DNA of 64,000 nucleotides from Warburgia ugandensis (lineage: Eukaryota > Streptophyta > Magnoliopsida > Canellales > Canellaceae): the NCBI GenBank assembly GCA_035236585.1, contig CP141135.1, positions 2,390,001 to 2,454,000 of the forward strand, in the 5' to 3' direction. Below are positions 35,297-46,241 of this stretch, one piece after another; the stretch's first letter is position 1, and every line of letters begins with the position of its first letter. The position numbers and the translations under genes are program-made. The notes under the pieces were generated by a model. That model did no database searches. It saw only the letters and a list, made by a program, of their open reading frames with translations, and had not been told where the DNA came from.

Positions 35297-36780
35297 AACT
35301 AGCTCTCCCTTCCCCTTGATGGATCATGCTGTAAGGTTTTTCCATTTCTTAACAATCCTAACTATTTGCTTCTACTGGTGAATTGCGATGGTCTAATCAC
35401 ATTGGCATAAAAACAAATAGCAGCCACTGAGATAGCTATCAATTCCTATCTCGTGGCTGTTCCATTTTGGCTACTGGAACAGAGATTTCCAGGTTTTGCT
35501 AGAATTCTGGAATAATTCTCCTGAGAAAAATTGATTTTTAAAAAAGAAAAATTGGAAAGGACTGTAAAACACTGAACGTTATCAGAAAATGAACCAGCTG
35601 AAAATGCTGGAATAGCTGTAATTTACCACCAGAATATGGACTAGAATGGAACACGTGCCTTTCTGTTCTGTTTTTCCGACTGTAATGAAATAATTTTGCA
35701 AGTTTAGCAAAACGCAACGGACTTGACAGCTATGGCCACTGAGCAACCAGCAAAATGGTCTTAGCCAGTCTGTGAACGAGTAAAAGTTATATGCAGTAGC
35801 TGTTGGTCTTCCGCTAGTTTACTTATCTTCACACTAGAAGCATGGCTCCCATCACAAACACGTAAAACTTACAGAAACCATGTTTCAAGCACCCCAAAGA
35901 GTTTTGAGTCTTTTGACATTATGAGAAGAAGCCATGGCGCAAGCACCCCAACGTGGTATGAGTCTTGTCACATTGTCTGTGGTGTTATCCTTCTTAAAGG
36001 TTCCAACAAACTGGCGCCATATTTTATTGATAGAAAAGGTGGATATCCTTACTACTATAGTTTGAGAGAGAAAAATATCTGAAGATATCCAATACTTGGC
36101 CGATCTTTCCGGACAACTTTAATATCTTGTTCAAAATGCAAATTCTTTCCTCACTAAATGAAGTCTTCTGCTTCAATACTTCACATCTACTCTCTCTCAA
36201 ATTCTTTCCTCACGAAATAAAGTCTTCTGCTTCAATACTTCACATCTACTCTCTCTCTCTCTCTCTTAGTAAGGAGTTGTAGGTGTAAAGTGCAGGTGAC
36301 ATTTAATTGGTAGGGAAAAGTTTTTAACTGCCATTTCCTCTAACTTTTTCTGGTTTCTATTTTTTTCCAGCCAATCAAATATCACCTGCATGAAATAGCT
36401 GAAATTAACATGCCTCATGTGTATGTATGTATCTTGTGTAAATGAGGATGGATTAAAATTCATTTTATACATGTTATACTTTTAACTGCAGAGCAGTAAT
36501 GCTTTAATAACTGTCTTATCTTGTAAATCTCTGAGAGCTATGTAATGGCTGATCTTGATTAATGGTTTTTCCTCAGATGAGCAGATCTGGCTATGTACCT
36601 GTGAGCAAGCTGCAATCACCTGTCTTCATCCACAAACTGGACTGGAGTAGTTCACAACATGATCTATTCTTTCGCTTGGTCTCCTTGCCTGCTAACAACA
36701 TGATGGAACCTGCATTACCTGATTGGAGCTGTTTGTGATTATAATCGAACCAAGTACTAAGCTTCGCTTAGAGCTTTCGA
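35297..36780 (+). other. 3' untranslated region of the ARF-GAP gene, probably with an intron
   Basis: After the TGA at 35294-35296 a good donor (GCT/GTAAGG) lies at 35331. A good acceptor (TTTTTCCTCAG) ends at 36576, so a 3' UTR intron of about 1.25 kb is likely. The junction would fall 34 nt after the stop, too close for the usual nonsense-mediated decay trigger. This is inferred from splice-site appearance only. Confidence 0.4.
36141..36256. repeat. Tandem duplication, 58-bp unit, two copies
   Basis: AATTCTTTCCTCAC starts at 36141 and again at 36199, followed both times by AAGTCTTCTGCTTCAATACT and a CT run. Only a few differences separate the copies. The second ends in a longer (CT)n tract. 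Confidence 0.88.
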
Positions 36781-36920
36781 AACAACTCCAGCAGCGCAAT
36801 GTGCTAGTTATTTTTTCTGGTATGTCACAATCTTGGCATATGTAACAAGGTCTATTTACACCCAAAAATTTGTCATTTTTTTGGACTGAATGCTGCTTGA
36901 GAGCTCTTAATTTCCCTTAG

Positions 36921-37096
36921 TTAAAAAGGCAACCCAGTATACAAAGCTCCTGCATATGCAGGGTCCAGAAAAAGAACAGACCACAAGTCTATAGTATGCA
37001 GCCTTACCTTTTATTTTTGTAAGAGGCTGTTACCATGCCTTGAACCTGTGACCTCAAGGTCACACGGCAACTTTACAGTAGTGCCAAGGCTCCTCT
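36921..37096 (-). mobile_element. Au-like SINE, copy 2
   Basis: Same family and orientation as copy 1, downstream of the ARF-GAP gene. It is flanked by TCTTAATTTCCCTTAG (36905-36920) and TCTTAATTACCCTTAC (37097-37112), a 16-bp duplication with two mismatches. That makes it older than copies 1 and 3. Confidence 0.88.
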
Positions 37097-37112
37097 TCTT
37101 AATTACCCTTAC

Positions 37113-38640
37113 TAAATGTGCTAATTCAATTCATTTGTCTGTTCTTATCTGTGCTCTTGGCATGACATACATGGGTAGGTTGTCCAGGGGCATGTCTGAA
37201 ACTTTCTTCTGCTTGCCCCACTGCTAGAAGTGGTGGGGCCCACCTAGGAGATTATATCATGCAGTCTGATTGACCACATATGTGTTTGATTTTGTTGGAA
37301 TATTAAATACAGATGGCTGTGATTACCCAGCCCAAGCTATGATCAAAGTCAACGGCTGAACTCATCTCTGAAAATCCCAAATGGAAGATGAACTTATGGA
37401 GTTCGGACTATGATCGGTTGATCGCAGCAAGAGTACCGTCGATGGGTGTGGGTGGTGCTCAATCCGATCAATTAATCCAATTGCATCCAATTTCACAGAT
37501 GTTCTCAAGAAAGATATTGTCGGATTAAGAATGTATTGGATGATCCAGACCGTTGACTAATTAGAGGGAAATCTAAAAGGTCAATGGCTAATGCTTCTTG
37601 GGAAAATTACCAAAAGGGATGTATTCAGATCAAGGTTTGCGATAATCTAACGGCGGGCCTGGTACTCGGTAGAACTCCATCAGTTAGTACCATATATTGC
37701 AAGTAGGCCCATTGAAGGCCAGTTATGGCGCAGTGGGGTTCCCATTTGGTTAATCTCGACCATCCATCATGGTGTACTGGCACTGGCATGGCCCAAAGTT
37801 CACATTTCAATGAGATGCATGTACCAAACTGTCCATCTTTTAGTTTAAAGGGCCCATTTGTGAGAAGGAAAATGCTTTCCCTTTGAAATTCATTTCTCAG
37901 GAAATCCATTTCAATTTGCCCTACTTTCCGCCAGTTCCTAATTTCCATTGAAATCAGATTTCATGCTTTGAAGGGAAAAATGGATTTGCGGTAAAATAGA
38001 ATCCGTTTCCGTCAGTTTCCATGCACGAGAAATACAGAAACCGCCGTAGGGCGCGTCTCGTAGACGCCGGACATTTTTGCACGAATAGAGCCCACCTTTG
38101 GATGAGCTAACCCGTTCATCTCGTTACGCCCCACATTTTTGCACAAATAGAGCCCACCTTTGGATGAGCTAACCCGTTCATCTCGTTACTCCACCGTTGG
38201 ATATCTGTTTCCAATTGCGTCCTTGCGGATTGGATAATTCTATTATCTGAAAAATTGTACTTTTTATCACAAGAAATTTACATAAACAAAGGTTTTGAGT
38301 CAACTTCCCAAAAACTGGATTTGAGGATGCTAGAATCGTCTAACCATCTGTGTTCTTCTAGGCTTACTCAAGATATCCAAATGAAACAATGAGATGAATG
38401 CGTTGGATCACCTAAATGTAGGACTCTTCGTTAAAAAATGTAGGACCCTTTGAGGAAAGCGCTCAGCTAGCATCTATCCATCCATTTGCTGCCAGCCAAG
38501 CACGCAGCATTATCAAATGTACGGTCAGGATCAACCAATCTTCGGCCCACTCTGCAAGAAAAGTACTGGACCTCATTGATTTACGATAGCTCGCGGTCTA
38601 CCAAACCATTACTCGAATGAGGAATAAAGGATCAGCAGTA
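37113..38640. other. Intergenic region between ARF-GAP and Myb-like genes
   Basis: No gene seen. It contains TE-like phrases (GGGCCCACCT, GGATGATCCAGACCGTTGA) common in plant MITE or MULE remnants, but no ends could be paired. A poly-A/T-poor stretch at 38030-38200 holds a short tandem duplication. Confidence 0.5.
38071..38192. repeat. Tandem duplication, 62-bp unit, two copies
   Basis: ACATTTTTGCACGAATAGAG begins at 38071 and its near-copy at 38133. Both continue through CCCACCTTTGGATGAGCTAA and CCCGTTCATCTCGTTAC. They are nearly identical, so the duplication is recent. Confidence 0.92.
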
Positions 38641-39285
38641 AGGAAACCTAATTCCCAAATTTCACAGAATGGCTGATACCAATTTCCAAGCTTTTTTCTT
38701 CGATTTGCGTGGCGGGTACTAACGTCTACTGAGGTCTTCTGCAGCAAATTTTCTTTAAGATGTTGGAAACCCAGAAAGGAATCTGAAGAATCTGCAAACT
38801 CATCACGAGTAAACTCTTGGTTTCTCCAAAAAAATAATCTCTTTTGCTATTGATTCATCAAAGTCTTTGTAATTTAGATTTTGTTGATTAATCCCGGTAT
38901 TCATCCGCTTTGTTGCTCTGAAGTCTGTATTTTCTGCAAGAAAGAGTGTTGATTAATCAGAGATGGATTCAGAAATCTGGCTTTTATTTTCTGTTTCTGT
39001 TTGGTTTGGGAGAAACAAATGGAATAATGTGAAAGTGTTGAAATTTCTGTTCTCTAATAACAAAGCGTGAGTTTGAGCTGGGAATTAGTAGATTCCTTCT
39101 CCAAATTGTCTGGGTTGTTGGCTTATAGGTTTCAATGTTTTATGACTTCATATGGTCTTGTTTTTCATTTGTTGTTTGTGCTTTCTGTGAAAGTAATGGT
39201 TTTTTTATTCTAACTTTAGTTCTGGTTGCGCGATGTATGTTTTTGGGTATCGAAATGATTATCTTTGTTTCAGTTGTTTTTACCA

Positions 39286-39511
39286 TGTTTGGTTAGCAAT
39301 TCGCTTGGAAATAGATGAAAAGGGAAATCCATTTCCATCTTTATGATTTCCAGTGTTTGGTTGACTTGGGAATCTAATTCCAGTTGGAAAATCTAATTCT
39401 AGCTGTAATAGAACTCACGTTCTTGGGGAAATCCATTTCCCCTTTAAAACATGAAATTCTTAGTCTGGAAAATGTTATTCCTGCAGAAAATGCTTTTATG
39501 CTAACCAAACA
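39286..39511. mobile_element. MITE-like element with 13-bp terminal inverted repeats
   Basis: TGTTTGGTTAGCA at 39286-39298 is exactly inverted as TGCTAACCAAACA at 39499-39511. The interior repeats short phrases (GGAAATCCATTTCC, TCTAATTC) and is non-coding. A single matching terminus (GCTAACCAAACATG) occurs near 44400, and similar interior text is found near 37860-38030, so the family has other decayed copies. No target duplication is obvious, so the superfamily is open (hAT- or Harbinger-like). Confidence 0.7.
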
Positions 39512-39863
39512 GGTCCTACTTGTTTGGTTGTGTGGGGTTGTGCCCTGCATTTTCTTACAGTTTTCTTTTGCTTTTTATACTTCTAAAGATTTTATTGCTG
39601 GTGAGTTTTTTAGTGGTAGCTCTTTATGATCAGGAATCGATTTACTGTTCTCATTGTATCCCGAGATCATTGACCCATGTCTCGTTGAAGAACTTGCTTT
39701 ATACATCATCTAATGCTTTCTCTTCATGGCATACTTTCCAGTCTATGCAGTTGACTGTGCTAGATAAGAGATTTGTGCACTGCCCAACGCTGAAAAGATT
39801 CTCTCTGTTTATTTACCTAATTTTGTTTTCACTTTTGATGCCTTTCTTAGGTTTTTGTAATGT

Positions 39864-40045
39864 AGAAAGGGAGCTTTGGTGCAACGGTGGAGTTGTGATC
39901 ATGCGACCTTGAGGTCACGGGTTCGAGGTGAGGAAACAGCCTCTTGCAAAATGCAAGGTAAGGCTTCAAACTATTGACCCTTGTGGTTTGCCCCTTCCGC
40001 AGAACCTGCATATGTGGGAGCTTCTTGCACCAGGATGCCCTTTTC
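39864..40045 (+). mobile_element. Au-like SINE, copy 3 (youngest)
   Basis: The plus strand reads GGGAGCTTTGGTGCAACGG (A box), GGTCACGGGTTCGAGG (B box), AACAGCCTCTTGCA and the TTGTGG…CCCCTTCC segment, ending GGATGCCC. It is flanked by a perfect 16-bp target duplication, TAGGTTTTTGTAATGT, at 39848-39863 and 40046-40061. The perfect duplication and intact promoter boxes make it the most recent SINE insertion in the window. Confidence 0.94.
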
Positions 40046-41609
40046 TAGGTTTTTGTAATGTTTATAACTGCAAGAAATGCTACTTGGTTGTCTTCCATTC
40101 TCTTTGTTGTGATGCTTTATATGGTGACTTGTGGTTCCTGCTTTGCTTGAATGTTTCTTGACTTTCTTTAGTTTATCAAGGCCTATGCTTGTGATATAAA
40201 AGAGGCTTCTTACCCGAGTTTGTGTCTACAATTTATATAGTTGATACTATAGAAGTTCTTTAGTTTAACTTTCGCCAAGTAATGCTTTAAGTTCAATTCC
40301 AGTACCCAAGTTTAGAAACCTTTCTTAGTTCCTGTTTCTGTTATTGTTTATCACCTGATACGGCTACTTGGTTTTGCTTGGATTTTCATGGAGTCCTGCT
40401 TCTTGTGAAGGTTTAAAGAGGTCATTAATTTGATTGATGAATCTTGCTGAAGTTTCAGTTTACATTTTTGATATTTGATCAGATTCATAACTGGGTAGGG
40501 TCTGAACTCCATCTTATTTCTCATTTCCAGGTACTTTCCTGATTATTTGCTAGCTTTCCTGGTTGATAGTTGTAGTTTGGCAATTAGTCTACAATTAACT
40601 CTTGTCAGGCGTCCTTCATACTTCCAAGTGAAGTTCTGATTAGTTCAAGGACTCTAGCACTTTTCTTTCTTCTAATTCAGCTGAGCTACCTTTTTAATAA
40701 GAGAAAATATGTTGCAGACTCAGCTAATGCCCTTCAAGGCTTGGTGTTTTTGTTTACTTGACAAGGTCTCTTTTGGGGTTTCTTTACGCTTCTCTGTTAG
40801 CCCTTTGAATCTTTTGTTATAGGCTTTGGATTGCATTATCTTAATGATTCAGTAGTAGCAGTACAACTCCTTGGAGGTCTAGAAACTCATGTCATTTACA
40901 GTGAAGATTTTGGCAGTGAATTTCATTCTCCTACTAAGGTTATAGGGATTGAATCTGAACTTACTTTTGAAACTCTAATTGGCTGAATTTACTATGGGTA
41001 GAATTGCCACTGAAAAAGTGTACTTGCCATGATATCAATCTGGAAAAAGTCAAGTTAGCTAGATGAATACTTGTTAATTGTGTAGGTCTGACGTGGTCTT
41101 TCACAACAAATGTTTACTGGCTTATTCATATTTCTAGGATGCATTATTTTTTGTGGCAAATCAAACAACAGTATTCTGAATGTTCTTTATTAAGTTGATC
41201 CGCAATGCCACTGCTGTCACTTATTATCTAGGCTAGGTGTTCTAATATTGTAATGATAGTTACAGGTATATTAACTTTTTCTGTTTATATTCATACTGTA
41301 TGTGTTTTAATATACAGGTTCTCTTCTCAAATTCATGTTGATTTGGATTAAAACTTTTTAGTTTTATTATAGTCCTTTAAGAGATGGCTGCTTGGTCTAC
41401 CAATGTATATCTCTTGGAATCTTGAATTATGCCATTTGATCTTAGTTGTTGTCATGAAATCTATTGTATCATATTTTATGCAACTTTTGATTTTATTTTT
41501 ACAATGTCAATATGTTCAGTTAGCTAGCTTAAACTTTGACAGGCAACTTCCATATTCTACAAATCATTCAGCATCTGATTTTGGGGCACTATGGAGTTAT
41601 TTTGTAGGG

Positions 41610-42643
41610 ATGGCCAGGGAAGAGTTGTCAAACCATTCTGGCAGCGCTCACCCTAAGAAAACAGTAAGCTGGACGGTGACTATGGACCGTTATCTCACCG
41701 AACTACTTGTGGAGCAAGCACATTTAGGAAGAAAGGTTGAAAATGGTTTCTCTAAAGTTGCATGGGCAGCTGTAGAGAAGAAGTTGAATGCCAGATTCAG
41801 CACTCGCATTACAAAGGAACATTGCAAGAATCGGCTAAGAACTTGGAAAAAACATTTCCACACAGTGAGGTCTCTACTTGCCGAAGATGGTTTTCGATGG
41901 GATGATACATCCTCCATGGTAATAGCCAATGAGAGGGTATGGGAAGACTATACCCAGGTACTGGTCATTTGTTTAATCCTGGTAGTAATTGTAATTTTCA
42001 CATTATGATTAGATTTACATGTTACAAACATATTTTCTTTCCATAGGCACATCCTGATGCAAGATCTTTCCAAATAAAGCCTCTACCAAACTTTAAAGAG
42101 TTGGCTATCATTGTTGGTAAGGATCAAATTGATGCAGGTCAATTTGCAAAGTCGTCGGAACTGAAGATTATCAATAACAATCCAGCATTGGGGGAAGTAA
42201 ATGTGATTACTCCACATATGGATGCAGAAGCTGATCAGAAAATCGATGATGTAGATAAGATATATGATATGCATGATACCGAGTCTTCAGATGCAGGCTC
42301 AGAAGGGTCATCTCATCAGAGTGAACGTCGATCAACAGCATCATCAGGGTCCAAACACTCAAAGAAACGAAAGCAAATGGCTAACATCAACAAAGCATTC
42401 GTTGAGATGACCAGAGCAGTTAGGTCATTCACCAATGGAACCCGAGAAGCTGCCCAGCGACTTCAGAAGGAAATGCGATTGAAGACCATATATGAGGAGA
42501 TCAGGAAGATTCCATATATTAACAACCAGCTCCTATTTAAGGCACTTGATTATTTGACCTCAGACGAAAACAAAGCTGATATATTCTTGATGCTCGATGA
42601 GAATCTAAGACATGAGTGGTTGCTATTTCATCTTTCTGATTAA
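41610..42643 (+). CDS. Myb/SANT-like DNA-binding protein (L10-interacting MYB domain-like)
   Basis: Two exons, 41610-41957 and 42047-42643, joined in phase 0 through a GT-AG intron; 314 aa. Residues about 20-115 form a Myb/SANT-like domain (SWTVTMDRYLTELLVEQ, then KLNARFSTRITKEHCKNRL, WKKHF, WDD, VWEDY), the fold shared with plant L10-interacting MYB proteins and the Myb-like partner of PIF/Harbinger transposases. A serine- and acid-rich linker follows, then a basic cluster KHSKKRKQ near 219-226, a likely nuclear signal, and a helical C-terminus. The start is the ATG right after a TTTTGTAG acceptor; the frame is open for 207 nt further upstream, but that part is low-complexity and hydrophobic and is unlikely to be translated. 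The DNA target is unknown. Confidence 0.86.
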
Positions 42644-45600
42644 ACTCTGTATCTCTGTGCAGATGTTCATACTTGTAACCTTATCAACCCCGACCGTTTT
42701 TCTTTGTAAATGGAACTATTTCATGCTAGAATACATCTCTCCCAATTGGGAATTTATTTTCATTAGTTATTTTCTGATTGCTTACTATTATATGTTCTGT
42801 TTATCCGCAATATTTGTTTAACAACTTCCACCAAGTATACAGGTAGCTTTAAGATTTGCCAGCACATTAGTGAGAGAAGATCCTAAATTAGCATTTGCAA
42901 GTTGTTTCATTTATATGTTCCTACTGCGAGAAGAGTATTTTCTGTAAGTTAACGGGTGGAAAAGATCTTCATATTGGTTCTGCACCTTGCTTGAAGCTGA
43001 GGAACACTTGAAGGAGATTTGAAGAGACACTGCTAAGTCAGGTAGCAACCTAGTGAATATTAATCATGATGTTTGCAGATTCTGGTTGTTATAATTCTTA
43101 GATATTATAGGGTGATTGCCCAAGTACCAGTTACAACGTTCGCTGCAAAATGTACAAGGTGGGAGCAGTTTTTTTATGATCCAAACCAGTCATCTTCGGA
43201 GCCCGTTTCAAGTATAAGATCTTCTCCATTGGGTGATTCTAGCTCTTAATGTTCTGAGCTGTTAAATGGACGGCTTAAATACTTAACACTAAATTCTTTC
43301 AGTCTCAGAATCCCAATCACCATTTCTTAGGAGCTGAGATCCGGCGGTTCAGAAAGTTCATGCACAGCCACAACAATCTCCAACATAAATCAGGTCTTTA
43401 CAACCATTGGAGAAAACTTATGGAGGAACAAATAATCTAAGGATGCCACATGGAGATGAATGCTACAGATTACCTACCATCTGGGACCGGCATTTTCTGA
43501 AAGTCTTACCTTACATTTCGGTGTCCAAACGGCACATTTCTCTTGCCTCATCTTAGCTAGCCAATGCACTAGAAAGTAGAAACATCTATATTGGATGATC
43601 CTAACCACTATTGCTCTCTGTGGAAAATGGATGGCTCACAAAGTTCAGAAAAGAAGATGGAAACAAGAAAACCTTATCAAATTTAGTGCAGTTGGTTGCA
43701 AACAACTTTGCACCCCCCTGAAATACTTGGTGGCAGGTCAAGTCGCCACTTTCCTCTTCAGTCAGTATTAGGTGAGTAGAGGTGTGCAAGTGATTTCTAT
43801 GATAATTCTTTGCTTGCACCAAAAATACCCCGAAGGTTACCATTTAATAAGCTATTCTTCCCATTTTACTGCACCACTATTAGTAGTCCTTCCCGCCAAG
43901 CCAAGGAAAGAAGGCCAGGTAAAGGGTTCTTTTGTCCATCATTCCTCTTTTGACTGCTAGTACTTATCTACCATCTCATTCATCCTTCTAGTTGGAGAGA
44001 GAGTGATTGAATGACCCCTATACTCTTTTACACCCATACTGTGAAAGATAACCAGTTTTTCTAGTAGCCGCTAAGATGCCCTTTTTTTAATAGACCAAGC
44101 TCTCCAATCTACATCCTATGTAACTATGTAAGGTTAATAAAAAAGTTAGAATCATACTACTCTTGCCTTAGGTATAATCTTTCTTAATTCCATATAGCGA
44201 CTTTGAATGGCAAAACTAGTCAAGGACAGTGGAACATTAGCTCATTGAAATGGCTTTCTCACTTCCCTTTTCAAAGCCAAATCACTTGCACCAAAAATAA
44301 ACCCGCAAAAACCTTATGAGAGTGTAGTACAATTTCAAGGTGTAAAACACTTATTGCATAGAAAATCTTTTCCATTGAAATCAATTTCTGTTCATTTTCT
44401 GCTAACCAAACATGTACTTAGTAACTTTTTGCAAATTTAATTAACCATAAATGCCTAAAAAGCTACTAAGAGGGCCAGAATATGCAGCAATTTTTTAGGA
44501 ATTTAATCACCATCTTCTTCTTCTAGGGTGCAAGTGAAAGAATTACAAAGCAAAGCACATGAGCAAAGTGATGGGGTCTTTAATAATAAGTTACAATGCA
44601 GCAACTGGTTTGGATCATCATCCTTAGCCAAGTAGCTTCATGGCTTTTGGCAAGAGATGACTCTAGGTATTGCAATGGAAGATCGCAAAGAGGAATTTGG
44701 AAGTGTTACTACCCAATTGCTACGCATAACCTATTTATCAAGCAAAGATGATGGCCACCTGATCCGGGAAAGATCAAAGTTGGTTTTTGCATTTTCTCTG
44801 GAGCTTGCTGATTGCATTTTTGTGGAACTGGACATAGGCTTTTTGATTTTCCAAGAATAGGTTGTATTTTGCTGTGGATAATCAAATTCTAATAATAGAG
44901 GAAATTCTGTTGAAGTCATTATATTAATTTTTGGGGCTTTTTTTAGTTGTGGGTAAAAGTGCAAATATCAGGCTCTATCAAACATAATTTGCTTCACGTC
45001 ATGCATACTTTTATTAGTAAAAAGTTGAAAGAGAAGATTTCATTTTTTTTATTATCGAAAATCAAGGACCCATAGTGATCAATATCATTCCATTTTGGCC
45101 TGAATAGGCTAAACATTTCGTTCCGATTGGGAAAAAAAAAAATCCCCACAATTTTCTTTTCATTTTTTATTTTATTTTATATATTTGTAAAATTCGGTCC
45201 AATTCAACTCTTTCGGTCCGTAAAGATGCTAGAAAATGGGCAAAAAAAAATGAAACAATATTTATTTCCCCATTTTCTAAAGATTACCTCTGAATATCCT
45301 ATATTTTGTTATATTTTTCTCTAGTTTTAGGATAACTTCCAAGCGCTATCATATCCTATATTTTATTATGTTTTCCATCAAAATTGTGATTTTACCATTC
45401 ACAGCAGGACTTTGAAAAAATTTACAAGCTTATCTAGTTACACTAGCCCCCTTATTTTTTCCTTTTAAATATAGGTAGAGTAGACGCCTAAGAACATCCT
45501 AAGAATAAATGCCATCTTTTTCTTCTTTTATTTGGTACAGGCAAGGAATTACACACTCTTAAATTTAGTCTAGGAAATAATGACTCAAATATGTGGCCAA

Positions 45601-45750
45601 GCGTATTGTGTGCTCTAGGTAGATGCTCTTTGTTGGTAAATGCTGCCTTTTTATATTTATAATCATAACTTTTTGTAGATGTAAGCCAATAAATATTCTT
45701 TGACATTCCCAAATTTTCAATTTGATGGTTACTTTGATTAGCTAAGCAGA
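42644..45750. other. Intergenic region between Myb-like gene and THO1
   Basis: It begins with the Myb-like 3' untranslated region. From about 43130 to 43640 it carries degenerate TE-like phrases (GATCCAAACCAGTCATC, GGATGATCCTAACCACT), and a lone MITE terminus lies near 44400. No conserved reading frame is seen on either strand. Confidence 0.6.
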
Positions 45751-45916
45751 AGGTGAGCTTTGGCGCAATGGTAGAGTTATGATCATGTGACCAAAAGGTC
45801 ATGGGTCTTAAGCGTAAAAGCAGCCTCTTGTAAAAAAGGCAAGGTAAGGCTAGGTACTGCGTCCACCTCTTTCCCGGACTTGCATATACGCAGATGCTTG
45901 GTATACGGGGCTGCCC
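45751..45916 (+). mobile_element. Au-like SINE, copy 4, in the THO1 upstream region
   Basis: GGTGAGCTTTGGCGCAATGG (A box), then the GGTCATGGGTCTTAAG region where the B box is degraded, AGCAGCCTCTTGTAAAA, and an end GGGGCTGCCC. It lies 325 bp before the THO1 start codon in the same orientation. No clear target duplication remains, so it is an older copy. Confidence 0.82.
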
Positions 45917-46241
45917 GAAGTGCTAGCAACCTTCTAAATCTTCCAAGGCACACAGTTCCAGATGGTGTATTGAAGGTACGGTTCAGAAGATGAACAGTTC
46001 GATCTCAAACATCACAAACAACCAGGCCCCACAGGGAGCTTCTCGGGAGGCTTGCTTGTAGCACGTTTTAATCCGTGCCGTCTAATTGCTCAATCAGACG
46101 GTGTCAAACAAATAGTGCGCCCTAAGGGGGGCATACAATCATATACCCAAGGGTGGAGGACTCTACTTCCAGAAAGATGAGGAAAAACTAGAGTTACAGA
46201 ACAAAGGAAAAATTCGCCGAGAAATCTCATTTCAGTCTCTA
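45917..46241 (+). promoter_or_regulatory. Proximal promoter and leader of the THO1 gene
   Basis: A 325-bp stretch between a SINE and the start codon, with no coding frame of note. It is GC-richer than the surroundings and has no clear TATA box, as is common for housekeeping genes. ATGGCGG at 46242 has a good plant start context. Confidence 0.4.

Larger units (their letters stand above)
38641..41609 (+). promoter_or_regulatory. Presumed promoter, 5' leader and first intron of the Myb-like gene
   Basis: The coding start at 41610 directly follows TTTTGTAG/GG, which looks like a splice acceptor, so a non-coding first exon upstream is likely. Candidate leader sequence lies around 38700-38820, where TCTTCTGCAGC and purine-rich text precede a long T-rich, intron-like stretch. 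The interval also contains a MITE (39286-39511) and a SINE (39864-40045). The transcription start is not determined. Confidence 0.35.

Noticed and set aside
39867-39960. tRNA gene from the A and B boxes
   Set aside because: The boxes belong to the tRNA-derived head of a SINE; no cloverleaf acceptor stem closes around them.
41403-41609. Upstream in-frame ATG at 41403 as the start of the Myb-like protein
   Set aside because: The extra 69 residues are hydrophobic and low in complexity and cross an acceptor-like TTTTGTAG site; the ATG at 41610 opens the charged N-terminus expected of the family.
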